A stretch of DNA of 38,020 nucleotides from Streptomyces caelestis. GTDB lineage: Bacteria; Actinomycetota; Actinomycetes; Streptomycetales; Streptomycetaceae. A model generated the notes under the pieces. That model was not told where the DNA came from. It ran no database searches and saw only the letters and a list, made by a program, of their open reading frames with translations. A program made the translations under genes and the position numbers. The stretch is taken from positions 1-38,020 of the forward strand of contig NZ_LGCN01000235.1 in the NCBI RefSeq assembly GCF_001279005.1, given 5' to 3'. Of the stretch, positions 8,689 through 16,496 are shown piece by piece; the stretch's first letter is position 1; every line of letters begins with the position of its first letter.

Positions 8689-9462
8689 TCAGGACTGTGG
8701 TGCGTCGGCCCGTTCGAAGCGGGCCCACTGTGCGGTCTCGGGCCAGGTGCGCCGGACCCGGCCGACGCTGTGGGCCCAGTACGAACGCACCGCCAGGTCA
8801 CCGTAGATGAACTCCCGTTTCGCCAGCACGTCCTCCGGGGTCGACGTGTGGTAACCGCCCGGCACCCGCTCGGCGATCAACTGGAGTCGACAGGCGCGCT
8901 CGAGCGTATGCGCGTGCACGGTGGCATGTCGAACGGACTTTCCGACGATGACGCCGCCGTGGTTGCGCAGCAGCACGGCCGGGTCGTCGCCGAGGGCGTC
9001 GGCGACTCCGCGTGCGGTGGTCATGTCGAGGATCGTGTTGCTGGTCATCGTGAACCGGTCGATCCGGTCCTCGAAGTAGGCGCCCTCGTGGGAGACGGGG
9101 CGCAGCGGCAGATCCGTGGCTCCGAAGACCAGGGTGTGGGGGGCGTGGCTGTGGACGACGCCGTGCACGTCCGGACGCGCCTCGTAGACCGCCTGGTGCA
9201 GCGGGAGTTCGGGGGGCGCGAGGGGCGGGGCGGGGGCTTTCGGGTCCAGCGAGGCGACGATGACGTCCTCGGGAGTGCACTCGTCGAAGCCTTTGAGGGC
9301 ACCCTTGATGAGCATGAAGTCGGCGCCCGGGATGCGCGCCGACACCTGTCCTTGGTTGAAGTCGTCGTGTCCGCCGATCGACAGCGAGCGGGACGCCAGC
9401 GCCACCTGGACCCGCAGTTTCCGGACGACCGGTGGCAGCCGGGCTTCGACCGGCGCGGTCAC
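8689..9462 (-). CDS. Class II aldolase/adducin family protein
   Basis: A 257-aa protein of the zinc-dependent class II aldolase family (fuculose-phosphate aldolase/RibD-type epimerase fold). Retained features are the probable catalytic Glu85 in PPELPLH, the zinc ligands His104 and His106 in VHSHAPH, NHGG at 167-170 and a following His-rich helix (HATVHAH). Such enzymes cleave or form C-C bonds next to a hydroxyl, or decarboxylate. The GTG start at 9462 overlaps the carrier-protein stop (GTGA), so the two are translationally coupled. Within the operon it may trim or build the acyl unit that the ligase and carrier protein handle. Acting on phosphonoacetaldehyde is conceivable, but nothing in the sequence shows it. 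Confidence 0.85.
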   Translation of the reverse strand: MTAPVEARLPPVVRKLRVQVALASRSLSIGGHDDFNQGQVSARIPGADFMLIKGALKGFDECTPEDVIVASLDPKAPAPPLAPPELPLHQAVYEARPDVHGVVHSHAPHTLVFGATDLPLRPVSHEGAYFEDRIDRFTMTSNTILDMTTARGVADALGDDPAVLLRNHGGVIVGKSVRHATVHAHTLERACRLQLIAERVPGGYHTSTPEDVLAKREFIYGDLAVRSYWAHSVGRVRRTWPETAQWARFERADAPQS

Positions 9463-9731
9463 CGCGCCTCCTGTGCCGTCACGCCCTGCTCGTCGAGGTA
9501 GCGGACGAGGCCCGCGACCGACCCGAGGAACGAGGTGTCCTCCTCCAGGTCGATGTAGACGCCGAACTCGTTCTCCAGCGCGTCGATCAGCCGGAGGTAG
9601 GCGAGGGAGGTGAGTCCCAGTTCTGTGAGCGTGCTGTTGCCCGAGAGGGCCGCTTCCTCGCTCACCGCGCCTTCACTCACTGCGGCGACGAGTTCGGCGG
9701 TGCGCTGGAGGAGCTGCTGGGATCCGGGCAT
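9459..9731 (-). CDS. Free-standing acyl/peptidyl carrier protein
   Basis: A 90-aa carrier protein. The phosphopantetheine attachment site is Ser42 in LTELGLTSLAYLRL, followed by the acidic helix DALENEFGVYIDL. A strong GAGGAG ribosome site precedes ATG 9731 by about six bases on the minus strand. The gene begins inside the end of the ligase gene (59-base overlap) and ends in a GTGA overlap with the aldolase gene. The arrangement indicates that the ligase loads this carrier and that the tethered acyl group is then modified, for example by the acyl-CoA dehydrogenase, and passed to one of the free condensation proteins. Confidence 0.9.
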   Translation of the reverse strand: MPGSQQLLQRTAELVAAVSEGAVSEEAALSGNSTLTELGLTSLAYLRLIDALENEFGVYIDLEEDTSFLGSVAGLVRYLDEQGVTAQEAR

Positions 9732-11322
9732 CGAGTTCTCCTCGGTTGGGTTGGGGCGGGGTGGTGTGCCGGAACGACGGCTCCGCCTCGGGCGTGGCCG
9801 TGGGGCGCTCGGCCCGGTGGGTTCCGGGCCGTTCACGCAGCGCGTCGTTCTCGTGCTGCTGGATCAGGTCGGCGACGAGGGCCTGAGCGGCGCCAAGCCG
9901 CGGTTTGCCCGCGCCTCCCCTCGGCAACCGCGGGACGGTGAAGATGCGTTCGGGCACCTTGTGGGCGGCCAGCAGCCCCAGGCACCGCGCCCGCAACTCC
10001 CGCTCGGTCGCCCCCTGGACGCCATCCACCAGCGCGACCAGCACCGGGTCGCCGTTCTTCTTGACCGTGGCCAGGACCAGTGCGTCGGCGGCCCCGCAGC
10101 GACGAAGCGCCTCCTGTACCTCAACCGGGTCGATCTTCCGTCCGCCGATGTTGATGCCCTTGCCGGTCCTGCCGCGCAGGACCAGCCGGCCGTCCTCGAT
10201 GAGGCCCTCGTCCCCGGTGAGGTAAAATCCCTCCGCGTCCAGTCGGCTCTCCAACAAGCCGGCGGCATTCAGGTAGCGCGATCCCATTGACCTGCTGCGC
10301 ACTCTGACCGACGTGTCGGAGTGACCCGGCGCTCCGAAGGCGAACTCCACGCCGGGCAGGGGGTATCCCAGACCTCGCCCGGGCGCGGGGTCCGGGTCGT
10401 AGGTGAGCGGCCCCGCCTCGGCGACTCCGTAGTAGTCGCAGACGGCGAGTCCGTGCCGGCGGCGCAGCTCCGCAGCCGTCCGTGGTGACAGGGGGGCCGC
10501 CGAGGACAACGCAGAGCGCAGCCCGGCCAGTTCGGGCACCGACTGGTCACGGCGGAGCAACGACTCGTACAGGGCGGGAAAGCCTGTCAGCCGAGTCGGT
10601 TCGATCTCCCGGAGGAACCTGACGACATGCCCGGAGCTGGGCAGTCCCGAGGGCACCCACAGCGACGCGCCCGCGAGGAAGGTCGCCAGCAGGGACGTGT
10701 TGAACGCCAGGCCGTTGAAGAGTCCGGCGAAGCACAGGACCCGCTCCCCCGCGCCGAGTCCTGTGGCCTCACGCCAGCTGAGCGCGGCGCCCAGCACTGC
10801 GGCGCCGGAGAACTCGATGCACCGGGGGGAGCCGGTGGAGCCGGAGGTGAAGCGGCAGACCTCGGTGGTGTCGAGGAGTTCGGGACGGGGCGGCCGGGCG
10901 GGCATCGCGGTCACCCGCATGCCCCCGATCTCCGTGGTGACGGCGCCGGGCAGGCCGGGCGGCAGCGTACGGTCGCTGACGTAGAGGTCGATGCCGCAGT
11001 CGGCGGTCACGGCCGCCAGCTCATGCGCGCCGAGGGCGGGGTCGAGCAGGAACGGCACCATACCCGCCCGCAGCAGTCCCGCATAGGCCACCACGTATCC
11101 GGCGGAGTTGGCCGCGCAGATCCCGGCCCGGGCCCTGCCGCCGTGTTCCGCCGCCCGGTTCGCGGCACCGTCGGAGCGCCACCAGCTGTCGATCGCCGTG
11201 CCGAAGGCCGTCGCGGCATCGGCGAGTTCCCGGTAGGTGAGCACCCTGCCCGAGTCACCGACCGCCGGGCTGTCGGCGTGCCGGGCCGTGAGTTCGGCGA
11301 GCACATCGTTCAGAAGCCGCAT
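9673..11322 (-). CDS. AMP-forming acyl/amino acid ligase (ANL superfamily)
   Basis: A 549-aa adenylate-forming enzyme that would activate a carboxylic acid and load it on the adjacent carrier protein. Seen are the P-loop RFTSGSTGSPR, in which the usual final Lys is Arg, YYGVAEAG for motif A5, YLTGDEG, the hinge GRTGKGINIGG and the C-terminal catalytic Lys in GGAGKPRLGA. The substrate region GLFNGLAFN lacks the FDxS motif of amino acid A domains, so an acyl or aryl acid is more likely than a standard amino acid. A 60-residue Pro/Arg-rich tail follows the catalytic core. ATG 11322 is chosen because GGAGG lies eight bases before it; GTG 11340 is also open. Confidence 0.85.
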   Translation of the reverse strand: MRLLNDVLAELTARHADSPAVGDSGRVLTYRELADAATAFGTAIDSWWRSDGAANRAAEHGGRARAGICAANSAGYVVAYAGLLRAGMVPFLLDPALGAHELAAVTADCGIDLYVSDRTLPPGLPGAVTTEIGGMRVTAMPARPPRPELLDTTEVCRFTSGSTGSPRCIEFSGAAVLGAALSWREATGLGAGERVLCFAGLFNGLAFNTSLLATFLAGASLWVPSGLPSSGHVVRFLREIEPTRLTGFPALYESLLRRDQSVPELAGLRSALSSAAPLSPRTAAELRRRHGLAVCDYYGVAEAGPLTYDPDPAPGRGLGYPLPGVEFAFGAPGHSDTSVRVRSRSMGSRYLNAAGLLESRLDAEGFYLTGDEGLIEDGRLVLRGRTGKGINIGGRKIDPVEVQEALRRCGAADALVLATVKKNGDPVLVALVDGVQGATERELRARCLGLLAAHKVPERIFTVPRLPRGGAGKPRLGAAQALVADLIQQHENDALRERPGTHRAERPTATPEAEPSFRHTTPPQPNRGELDARIPAAPPAHRRTRRRSE

Positions 11323-11361
11323 CAAGTCCGCCTCCACCACTGGGTTCCGCGCCGACCTGTC

Positions 11362-12789
11362 TCATTCTCCGTGCGCATGCGCAACCGCCAGACGGTCGAG
11401 CTTGCCCCCGGTGCCCGCCTCCACGCCGAGCGCCATCAGGTAGACCGCTTCCTCTCCGTCCCCGATGCCGGCGACGGACCGCAGCGCGCGGGTGTCGAAT
11501 CCGCCCACCGCGGTCACGGCGACACCGTTGCGCGCCGCGCCCAGGTAGATCAGGTGGGCGGCCGCCGAGGCGCGGAAGAGCGCGTCCCGCACATCCTGAG
11601 GCCGGCCGGCGCGCAGCAGCCGCTCCGTGCGGAGATGGAACATCACCAGGGCCTTGGCCCATCCGATGTGCCGTTGGCCGAGGCAGAGCCGGGTGACGAC
11701 GGCGGGGTCGTTCGCCGCGTCGCTGACCGCAAGGCGTATGTCGCCGCCCGGCAGACGGCGGCGGCAGGCGTCGGCGATCGGCCCCGGCCCGGTCAGTACG
11801 GACACCCGCACGCCGCCGTCGCCTCCTGTCACGTCCGGCAGGTCGGTGGGCAGGGCGGTGGTGATTACCTCCAGTGCCGCCGCAACGCCGTCGGCGGGCT
11901 GTTCCTGCTGGTCGAACCGCTTGCACGACTGACGCAGCCGGGTCAGCAGGCGCCACTCGTGGCGACCGATCCGGCGCAGTCCTCCGGGTGCGTCGTCGAC
12001 GACCACCACGGGAGCGGAGGTGACGGGCAGCGCCCGGTCGCCGCCGTCCCTGAGGGCTTCCGGTATCTGTGACCAGCAGAATCGTTCCATCGACTCGGCC
12101 ACGTCCCGCCGGGGAAGTGACGTGAGGTTCACGGTGGTCTCCCGGACCTGGTCGTCCTTCCGAGCGGCTTCCACCGACACGACGGAGTGCACCTCCCGGT
12201 ACGGCAGGAAGGGATCCAGGCAAGCGCTGATCCGTCGCCGCGGCACCCGCAGACGCAGCACCGCGGGTCCCTGACCCAGCGCCGTGCCGAGCAGGCTCGT
12301 GGCGGCGTGGCCGGCGTCGAGCTGGGTGTAAAGGTGTCCTCGGGGCCCGTACTTGCGCATCGACAGCCACGGCCGGGCCAGCAGCACGACGTGGTCCGCC
12401 CCGTCGATGCCGCCGTCCTCGTCAAGCGCGGCGCGCAGGTCCGCCGCGGCGGCACCGGACAGCGGGAGTGCGGCGCAGATGCCGCGGGTCAGGTCGGGAC
12501 GCAGTACCTGCGGGCGCCGTCCCGATCCGCCGACGACGACCACGTCGTAAGGGTAGAGCGCGCCCGCCGAGGGGACGCTGCGGCGACTGCCGTCTCCGGT
12601 CCGGCGCAGGGCGTCCTCCACCAGGCCCAGCACACGTACCAGGCGCGCGTCACGCAGCGGCACCATGTGCTCCTGCGGCGCCGGCTCGAGGGCGATCATC
12701 CTCAACCAGCCGGCGCCGAACGCGTCGTCAAGACCGCCCAGGGGCCGCGGATCGGTCCCGCCGGGCACCCGCTCCCGAATGCTCACCAC
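11362..12789 (-). CDS. Duplicated SagB-type/nitroreductase FMN oxidoreductase
   Basis: A 475-aa protein containing two nitroreductase-like halves. The first (about 60-230) shows RRSVPSAGALYPYDV (69-83) and MRKYGPRGHLYTQLDAGHA (143-161), the signature of SagB/ThcOx azoline dehydrogenases. The second (about 270-470) starts LRQSCKRFD and continues with a nitroreductase-like helix and strand pattern. The family uses FMN to oxidise azolines or related C-N or C-C bonds. There is no RiPP cyclodehydratase or precursor nearby, so its substrate here is probably carrier-bound or peptidic. The start is GTG 12789 or GTG 12786, behind GAGGGG. It lies between the ligase and the first condensation protein. 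Confidence 0.8.
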   Translation of the reverse strand: MVSIRERVPGGTDPRPLGGLDDAFGAGWLRMIALEPAPQEHMVPLRDARLVRVLGLVEDALRRTGDGSRRSVPSAGALYPYDVVVVGGSGRRPQVLRPDLTRGICAALPLSGAAAADLRAALDEDGGIDGADHVVLLARPWLSMRKYGPRGHLYTQLDAGHAATSLLGTALGQGPAVLRLRVPRRRISACLDPFLPYREVHSVVSVEAARKDDQVRETTVNLTSLPRRDVAESMERFCWSQIPEALRDGGDRALPVTSAPVVVVDDAPGGLRRIGRHEWRLLTRLRQSCKRFDQQEQPADGVAAALEVITTALPTDLPDVTGGDGGVRVSVLTGPGPIADACRRRLPGGDIRLAVSDAANDPAVVTRLCLGQRHIGWAKALVMFHLRTERLLRAGRPQDVRDALFRASAAAHLIYLGAARNGVAVTAVGGFDTRALRSVAGIGDGEEAVYLMALGVEAGTGGKLDRLAVAHAHGE

Positions 12790-12940
12790 GTGTCCCCTCG
12801 CCGCAGCGTGCGGTTCACGGCCGTCAACCTAATCGCCTTCGGAAGCTCACAGCGGCAGTTGCAGAGGCAGATGCCCGCCGGTCCGCAGGACCCGGTGTGT
12901 GCCGGCGCAAGGCCCGGTCCGGTGCCGTTGCCGCCGTCCC

Positions 12941-14269
12941 TCACGCCGCTTCCCCCAGTTCCCCGATCCGGACCGAACCGCCCTTCTCGTGGACCCGGCG
13001 CAGCACGGCGTCGATGCCCGGCAGCAGTGCCGCGGCGAGCCGCGGGGCGACGTAGCGGGTGTCGGCGCGCAGGGCGAACTGCAGGACGTCCTTTCCTCCC
13101 ACCACGGCGATCGCGCAGCGCCCACCCTGGTATGGCCATCGGGGCAGATCATGCACGCAGTGGTCCCGGCCCGGATCCGGTTCGGCCGGGTGGTCCAGCA
13201 CAGGCGGGAAGGTGGCCGCCCGGATGTCGTTGAAGGTCAAGGTGGCGCCGAGTACGTCGTCGAGCGACCGCCCGGCGGCCGCCAGTGCCTCCTGGAGACC
13301 GGCGGGCGACCACAGGGCGCTGTTGTAGGCGCTCATGGCCCGGCGTCCGGTGCGCGCCAGGACATCGGTGAAGCTGGCGTCGGGGTCCAGGCCGACGGTG
13401 AGGGGACCGAACTGGGCGAGGACTCCCACGTAGTTCCTGGTACCGGTCCGGTGCCGATTGGAGGTCACCACCTGCAGTGGCAGCCGACTCAGCCCGAGAG
13501 GTACGGCGAGCCCGACCGCCGCCACGGTCAGCAGCACGGCGGAGGCGTCGGCGCCGAGCGCCGCGGAGATCTGGAGCAACCGTTCGGCCGCCGGGGCGGA
13601 GGTGAGCACCTGCTGCACCACGCGGCCCTCGGCCGGGGATGCGTGCGCGGCAGCGAACGGGAAGACGGTGTCGCCTGCCTCTCTCACCCAGGTGCCGGCG
13701 GCGCGCAGGCCGGTCCGCCGCAACTCACCCGCTTCGCGCAGCGCCTGTTCCCGGGGCTGGGCCGCGGGTTCCCAGGAGGGCCGCGCCAGCCCGTCGAGGA
13801 TCACGCGGACGCTGGAGGCGTCGACGACCAGATGGGAGAAGGCGAGGACGAGGGCGCGCGGGCGACCGTCCTCGACGGCCACGGAGGCGGCGAACGGCGG
13901 GACGCCGTCCGTGCCCAGGGGCAGCGCCCGGAGCCGGGCGGCCTCCCGGGCGGTGTCCGCGGGGTGTGCGCCGGAGATCTCACCGACCGACAGGGTGCCC
14001 TGTGCGTGGACGCGCTGTCTGAGACCGTCCGCTCCCTGGTACACCTCGGTGCGCAGGCCCTCGTGGCGGTCGGTGATCCGGCCGAGCAGGTTCAGCGTGT
14101 CGTTCAGGGAGGATCCTTCGGGCAGCCGCACCACCGTCGCGACGTTGCGGTTCCATCCGGTGCAGTCGTATCTCAGCAGCCCGTCCCAGAAGGCCTGCTG
14201 GCCCCAGGTGGCCGGGCCGTCCGACTCCTCACCCGCGAAGGGGACGTCATACGGGGGCAGCTCGCTCAT
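12941..14269 (-). CDS. Stand-alone condensation-domain protein, variant active site
   Basis: A 442-aa protein with the fold of NRPS condensation domains (CoA-dependent acyltransferase superfamily) but no adjoining A or T domain. The HHxxxDG motif is altered to SHLVVDAS at 145-152: the second, catalytic His146 and Asp150 are kept, while the first His and the Gly are not. Other C-domain landmarks are RHEGLRTEV near 68-76 and TSNRHRTGTRNYVG. ATG 14269 has GAGGAAC seven bases upstream. Free condensation proteins such as VibH join a carrier-bound acyl group to a soluble amine. It follows the acyl-CoA dehydrogenase gene by 30 bases. A 151-base gap to the flavoprotein gene has no visible coding content. 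Confidence 0.82.
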   Translation of the reverse strand: MSELPPYDVPFAGEESDGPATWGQQAFWDGLLRYDCTGWNRNVATVVRLPEGSSLNDTLNLLGRITDRHEGLRTEVYQGADGLRQRVHAQGTLSVGEISGAHPADTAREAARLRALPLGTDGVPPFAASVAVEDGRPRALVLAFSHLVVDASSVRVILDGLARPSWEPAAQPREQALREAGELRRTGLRAAGTWVREAGDTVFPFAAAHASPAEGRVVQQVLTSAPAAERLLQISAALGADASAVLLTVAAVGLAVPLGLSRLPLQVVTSNRHRTGTRNYVGVLAQFGPLTVGLDPDASFTDVLARTGRRAMSAYNSALWSPAGLQEALAAAGRSLDDVLGATLTFNDIRAATFPPVLDHPAEPDPGRDHCVHDLPRWPYQGGRCAIAVVGGKDVLQFALRADTRYVAPRLAAALLPGIDAVLRRVHEKGGSVRIGELGEAA

Positions 14270-14299
14270 GCGGACGTTCCTCAGTGTGGGGGCGTGGGG

Positions 14300-15448
14300 T
14301 CACAGGCTCTGGGCGATGGTTGCCCGCTGAATCTGGTTGGTGCCCTCGATGATCTGCAGGAGTTTGGCCTCCCGCATCCACCGCTCCGTGGGATGGTCGC
14401 GCACATAGCCGTAGCCGCCGAGGATCTGCACGGCGTCCGTGGTGACCCGCATGGCGGTGTCGGTGGCGAAGAGCTTGCACTTGGCCGCTTCGGCCGAGGC
14501 CGGGTATCCGTCGTCGATGAGCCGGGCGGTGCTGAGGACCAGCGCGCGGGCGGCGGCGATCTGCGCGGCCATGTCGGCGAGCATGAACGACATGCCCTGG
14601 AAGGAGGCGATGGGGCTGCCGAACTGGCGCCGTTCCTTGGCGTAGGCGCTCGCGTAGTCGAGCGCCGCCTGGGCCAGACCGACGGCGCAGGCGGAGATGC
14701 CCATGCGTCCGTGGTCGAAGACGGAGGCGGCCACCAGCATACCGCGATTGCGGCCGCCGACCATCCGTTCCGCCGGGACGCGCACCTCGCCGAAGGCGAC
14801 CTGCGCGGTCGGAAGGGCGCAGACGCCCATCTTGGCGAACGGAGGGAACACCTTCACGCCGTCCTGCGCCGCCTCGACCAGGAAGCACGAGATGCCGCCC
14901 GGGCCGGAGCGCCCGGTGCGGCAGTAGACCAGGTACACGTCGGCGACTCCGGCATGGCTCACCCATGTCTTCAGCCCGGAGATCTCGTAGCCGTCGTCCG
15001 TGGCCGTGGCGGACGTGGTCATGGCCGCGAGGTCGGATCCGGCCTCGGCCTCCGACATGCAGTTCCCGCCCAACAGCCGTCCCTCCAGCATGGCCGGCAG
15101 ATATCGCTCGCGCAGGGAGTCCTTGCCGTACTGGGCCAGTCCCCGGCAGGTGAGTACCTGGAGGTGCACCGACTCGGCCACGGCCAGCCAGCCGCGCGCC
15201 AGTTCCTCCACGACCTGAAGGTAGAAGGTGACGGACTGGCCGCCTCCGCCCCAGCGCTCCGGGAAGGCCATTCCCATGACCCCGAGTTCGCCGAGCCGTG
15301 CCACCAACTGGCGGGGAAATTCGGCGCGGGCCTCGAACGCGGCTGCGACGGGAGCGAGTTCCTTCTCGCTGATCTTCGTCACGAGAGTGAAGAGTTCGGC
15401 TTGTTCAGCCGAGTCGAAGTACCTGTGAATGGTCACGTTCTCCTCCAT
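14300..15448 (-). CDS. Acyl-CoA dehydrogenase family flavoprotein
   Basis: A protein of about 380 aa with full-length acyl-CoA dehydrogenase architecture: an N-terminal helical domain, MSEAEAGSDLAAMTT in the FAD/substrate-binding middle domain, RRQFGSPIASFQ, and the C-terminal ILGGYGYVRDHPTERWMREAK and IIEGTNQIQ motifs. The residue before TNQIQ (IIEGT) matches the general-base Glu of short-chain members. It would introduce an alpha,beta double bond into an acyl thioester. The ligase, carrier and ACAD trio in this operon resembles prolyl-carrier oxidation in pyrrole pathways, but the ligase does not look proline-specific. GTG 15436, with GGAGG at ideal spacing, may be the true start rather than ATG 15448. 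Confidence 0.9.
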   Translation of the reverse strand: MEENVTIHRYFDSAEQAELFTLVTKISEKELAPVAAAFEARAEFPRQLVARLGELGVMGMAFPERWGGGGQSVTFYLQVVEELARGWLAVAESVHLQVLTCRGLAQYGKDSLRERYLPAMLEGRLLGGNCMSEAEAGSDLAAMTTSATATDDGYEISGLKTWVSHAGVADVYLVYCRTGRSGPGGISCFLVEAAQDGVKVFPPFAKMGVCALPTAQVAFGEVRVPAERMVGGRNRGMLVAASVFDHGRMGISACAVGLAQAALDYASAYAKERRQFGSPIASFQGMSFMLADMAAQIAAARALVLSTARLIDDGYPASAEAAKCKLFATDTAMRVTTDAVQILGGYGYVRDHPTERWMREAKLLQIIEGTNQIQRATIAQSL

Positions 15449-15501
15449 CGGCCCCGGTGGCCGGCCCGTTCGCTCACGGGCTCGTTCGTGCGGTTCCGCT
15501 C

Positions 15502-16263
15502 TCAGTTCGCTTCGTCGTCCCGGAGCAGGAACTCGTCAAAGAGTTCGGTGCTCGTGACCAGCCGAGGGGCGGCCCGATGGATCCGGGCCGCGGCGGTGAC
15601 TGCGCCGAGGGCGGCCGAGCCGAGGTCTCGGACGTCGTGGGAGATCGTCAGTGTCTCGTGGGCGAAGCCGAGCGCGAACCGGTGCTCGCTGACCGGCAGC
15701 CCCGCCCGGTAGGAGGCGATCTCACGGGTGGCGCCGGGTCCGGCGGCGTCCCAGGCAGCGGCCAGGGAGCGCGCCGTGGCGCTGGGGCGGTCGCGTTTCG
15801 TCGCCGTGTGCCGCTCCAGGACGCTCGCGTCGGGGATCTCCGGCAGCCTCAGTGACAGCGCCGCCGCGGTGCGGACCAAGCGGTGCTGAAGCCAGTTGAC
15901 GACCGACAAATTGGTCGCGAGGACGACGGGCACCTCGGTGGCCAGTTCCGCCGCCGCCTGCCGTTCCACGGAGCCGAGGTCGGAGGCGCAGGCCACCAGG
16001 GCCGCTCCGGTGGCCCGGCAGTGGTCGGCGGTGCGGGGCAGCACGGCGCCGCGGCTGGCGTCGACGACGACCGTGGGCACGGTCTTCTCGTCGTGCCGTC
16101 CGGGCAAGGGACGCCAGGACTCGCGCGTGGCGGTCCACACGACCTCGATGCCACGGCGGTCGCACTCGTCGACGATCCTCGACCCGAGCCGTCCGGCGGC
16201 CCCGACGACACCGAGGCGCAGCGGACCGCTCCCCGCTCTTTCCCACTGATTGGGCGTCAGCAT
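15502..16263 (-). CDS. DapB-like dihydrodipicolinate reductase homologue
   Basis: A 253-aa NAD(P)H-binding oxidoreductase of the DapB fold. The Rossmann motif GVVGAAGRLG is at 18-27. The catalytic block ERHTATKRDRPSATA (150-164) aligns with the DapB block that carries the His-His pair, Lys and SGT. His152 and Lys156 are kept, but the second His is Thr153 and the Gly of SGT is Ala162. The C-terminal SEHRFALGFAHETLTISHD matches the DapB substrate domain. With the block altered and no other lysine-pathway genes nearby, it is probably a secondary-metabolism reductase, not housekeeping DapB. ATG 16263 has no good Shine-Dalgarno. It is the first gene of the operon and diverges from the second condensation gene. 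Confidence 0.78.
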   Translation of the reverse strand: MLTPNQWERAGSGPLRLGVVGAAGRLGSRIVDECDRRGIEVVWTATRESWRPLPGRHDEKTVPTVVVDASRGAVLPRTADHCRATGAALVACASDLGSVERQAAAELATEVPVVLATNLSVVNWLQHRLVRTAAALSLRLPEIPDASVLERHTATKRDRPSATARSLAAAWDAAGPGATREIASYRAGLPVSEHRFALGFAHETLTISHDVRDLGSAALGAVTAAARIHRAAPRLVTSTELFDEFLLRDDEAN

Positions 16264-16496
16264 GGGCGAGGACGCTAGCAGCGGCGAAGCGCGCCGAGCG
16301 GCACCTACGGAGGCAGTTGGCAGGACCTTCGGGGTGCCCGGGCGGGCACGGCACGGTCTCCGCAACTGCCGCTGTGGCTGCCGCCGTCGCGGCGCGGGCA
16401 CCGGTAGCTTGGCGAGAGTTTGGCGATCGGCCCGGCGGACGAGGAGTCGCCGGCGGTGTGGATCCGCGGCGTCGAAGCAGTGGGAGACGATGGACG
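16264..16496. promoter_or_regulatory. Divergent promoter region with nested inverted repeats
   Basis: This 233-base gap must hold the promoters of the two divergent units. It contains a 7-bp inverted repeat (GTGCCCG/CGGGCAC, two-base centre) at 16334-16349. Around it lie 8-bp arms GGCAGTTG (16312-16319) and CAACTGCC (16363-16370), centred within one base of the same point. Such symmetry suggests an operator or a stem-loop. No clear -10/-35 pair could be chosen. Confidence 0.4.

Noticed and set aside
9673..11322. Calling the AMP ligase a proline adenylating enzyme of a pyrrole pathway
   Set aside because: The neighbouring carrier and ACAD proteins fit, but the ligase lacks the FDxS motif and has an acyl-ligase-like substrate region.
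12899..15712. Plus-strand open frame of over 900 codons
   Set aside because: It lies opposite two clear genes (condensation protein and acyl-CoA dehydrogenase) and shows only shadow composition. No domain or ribosome site supports it.
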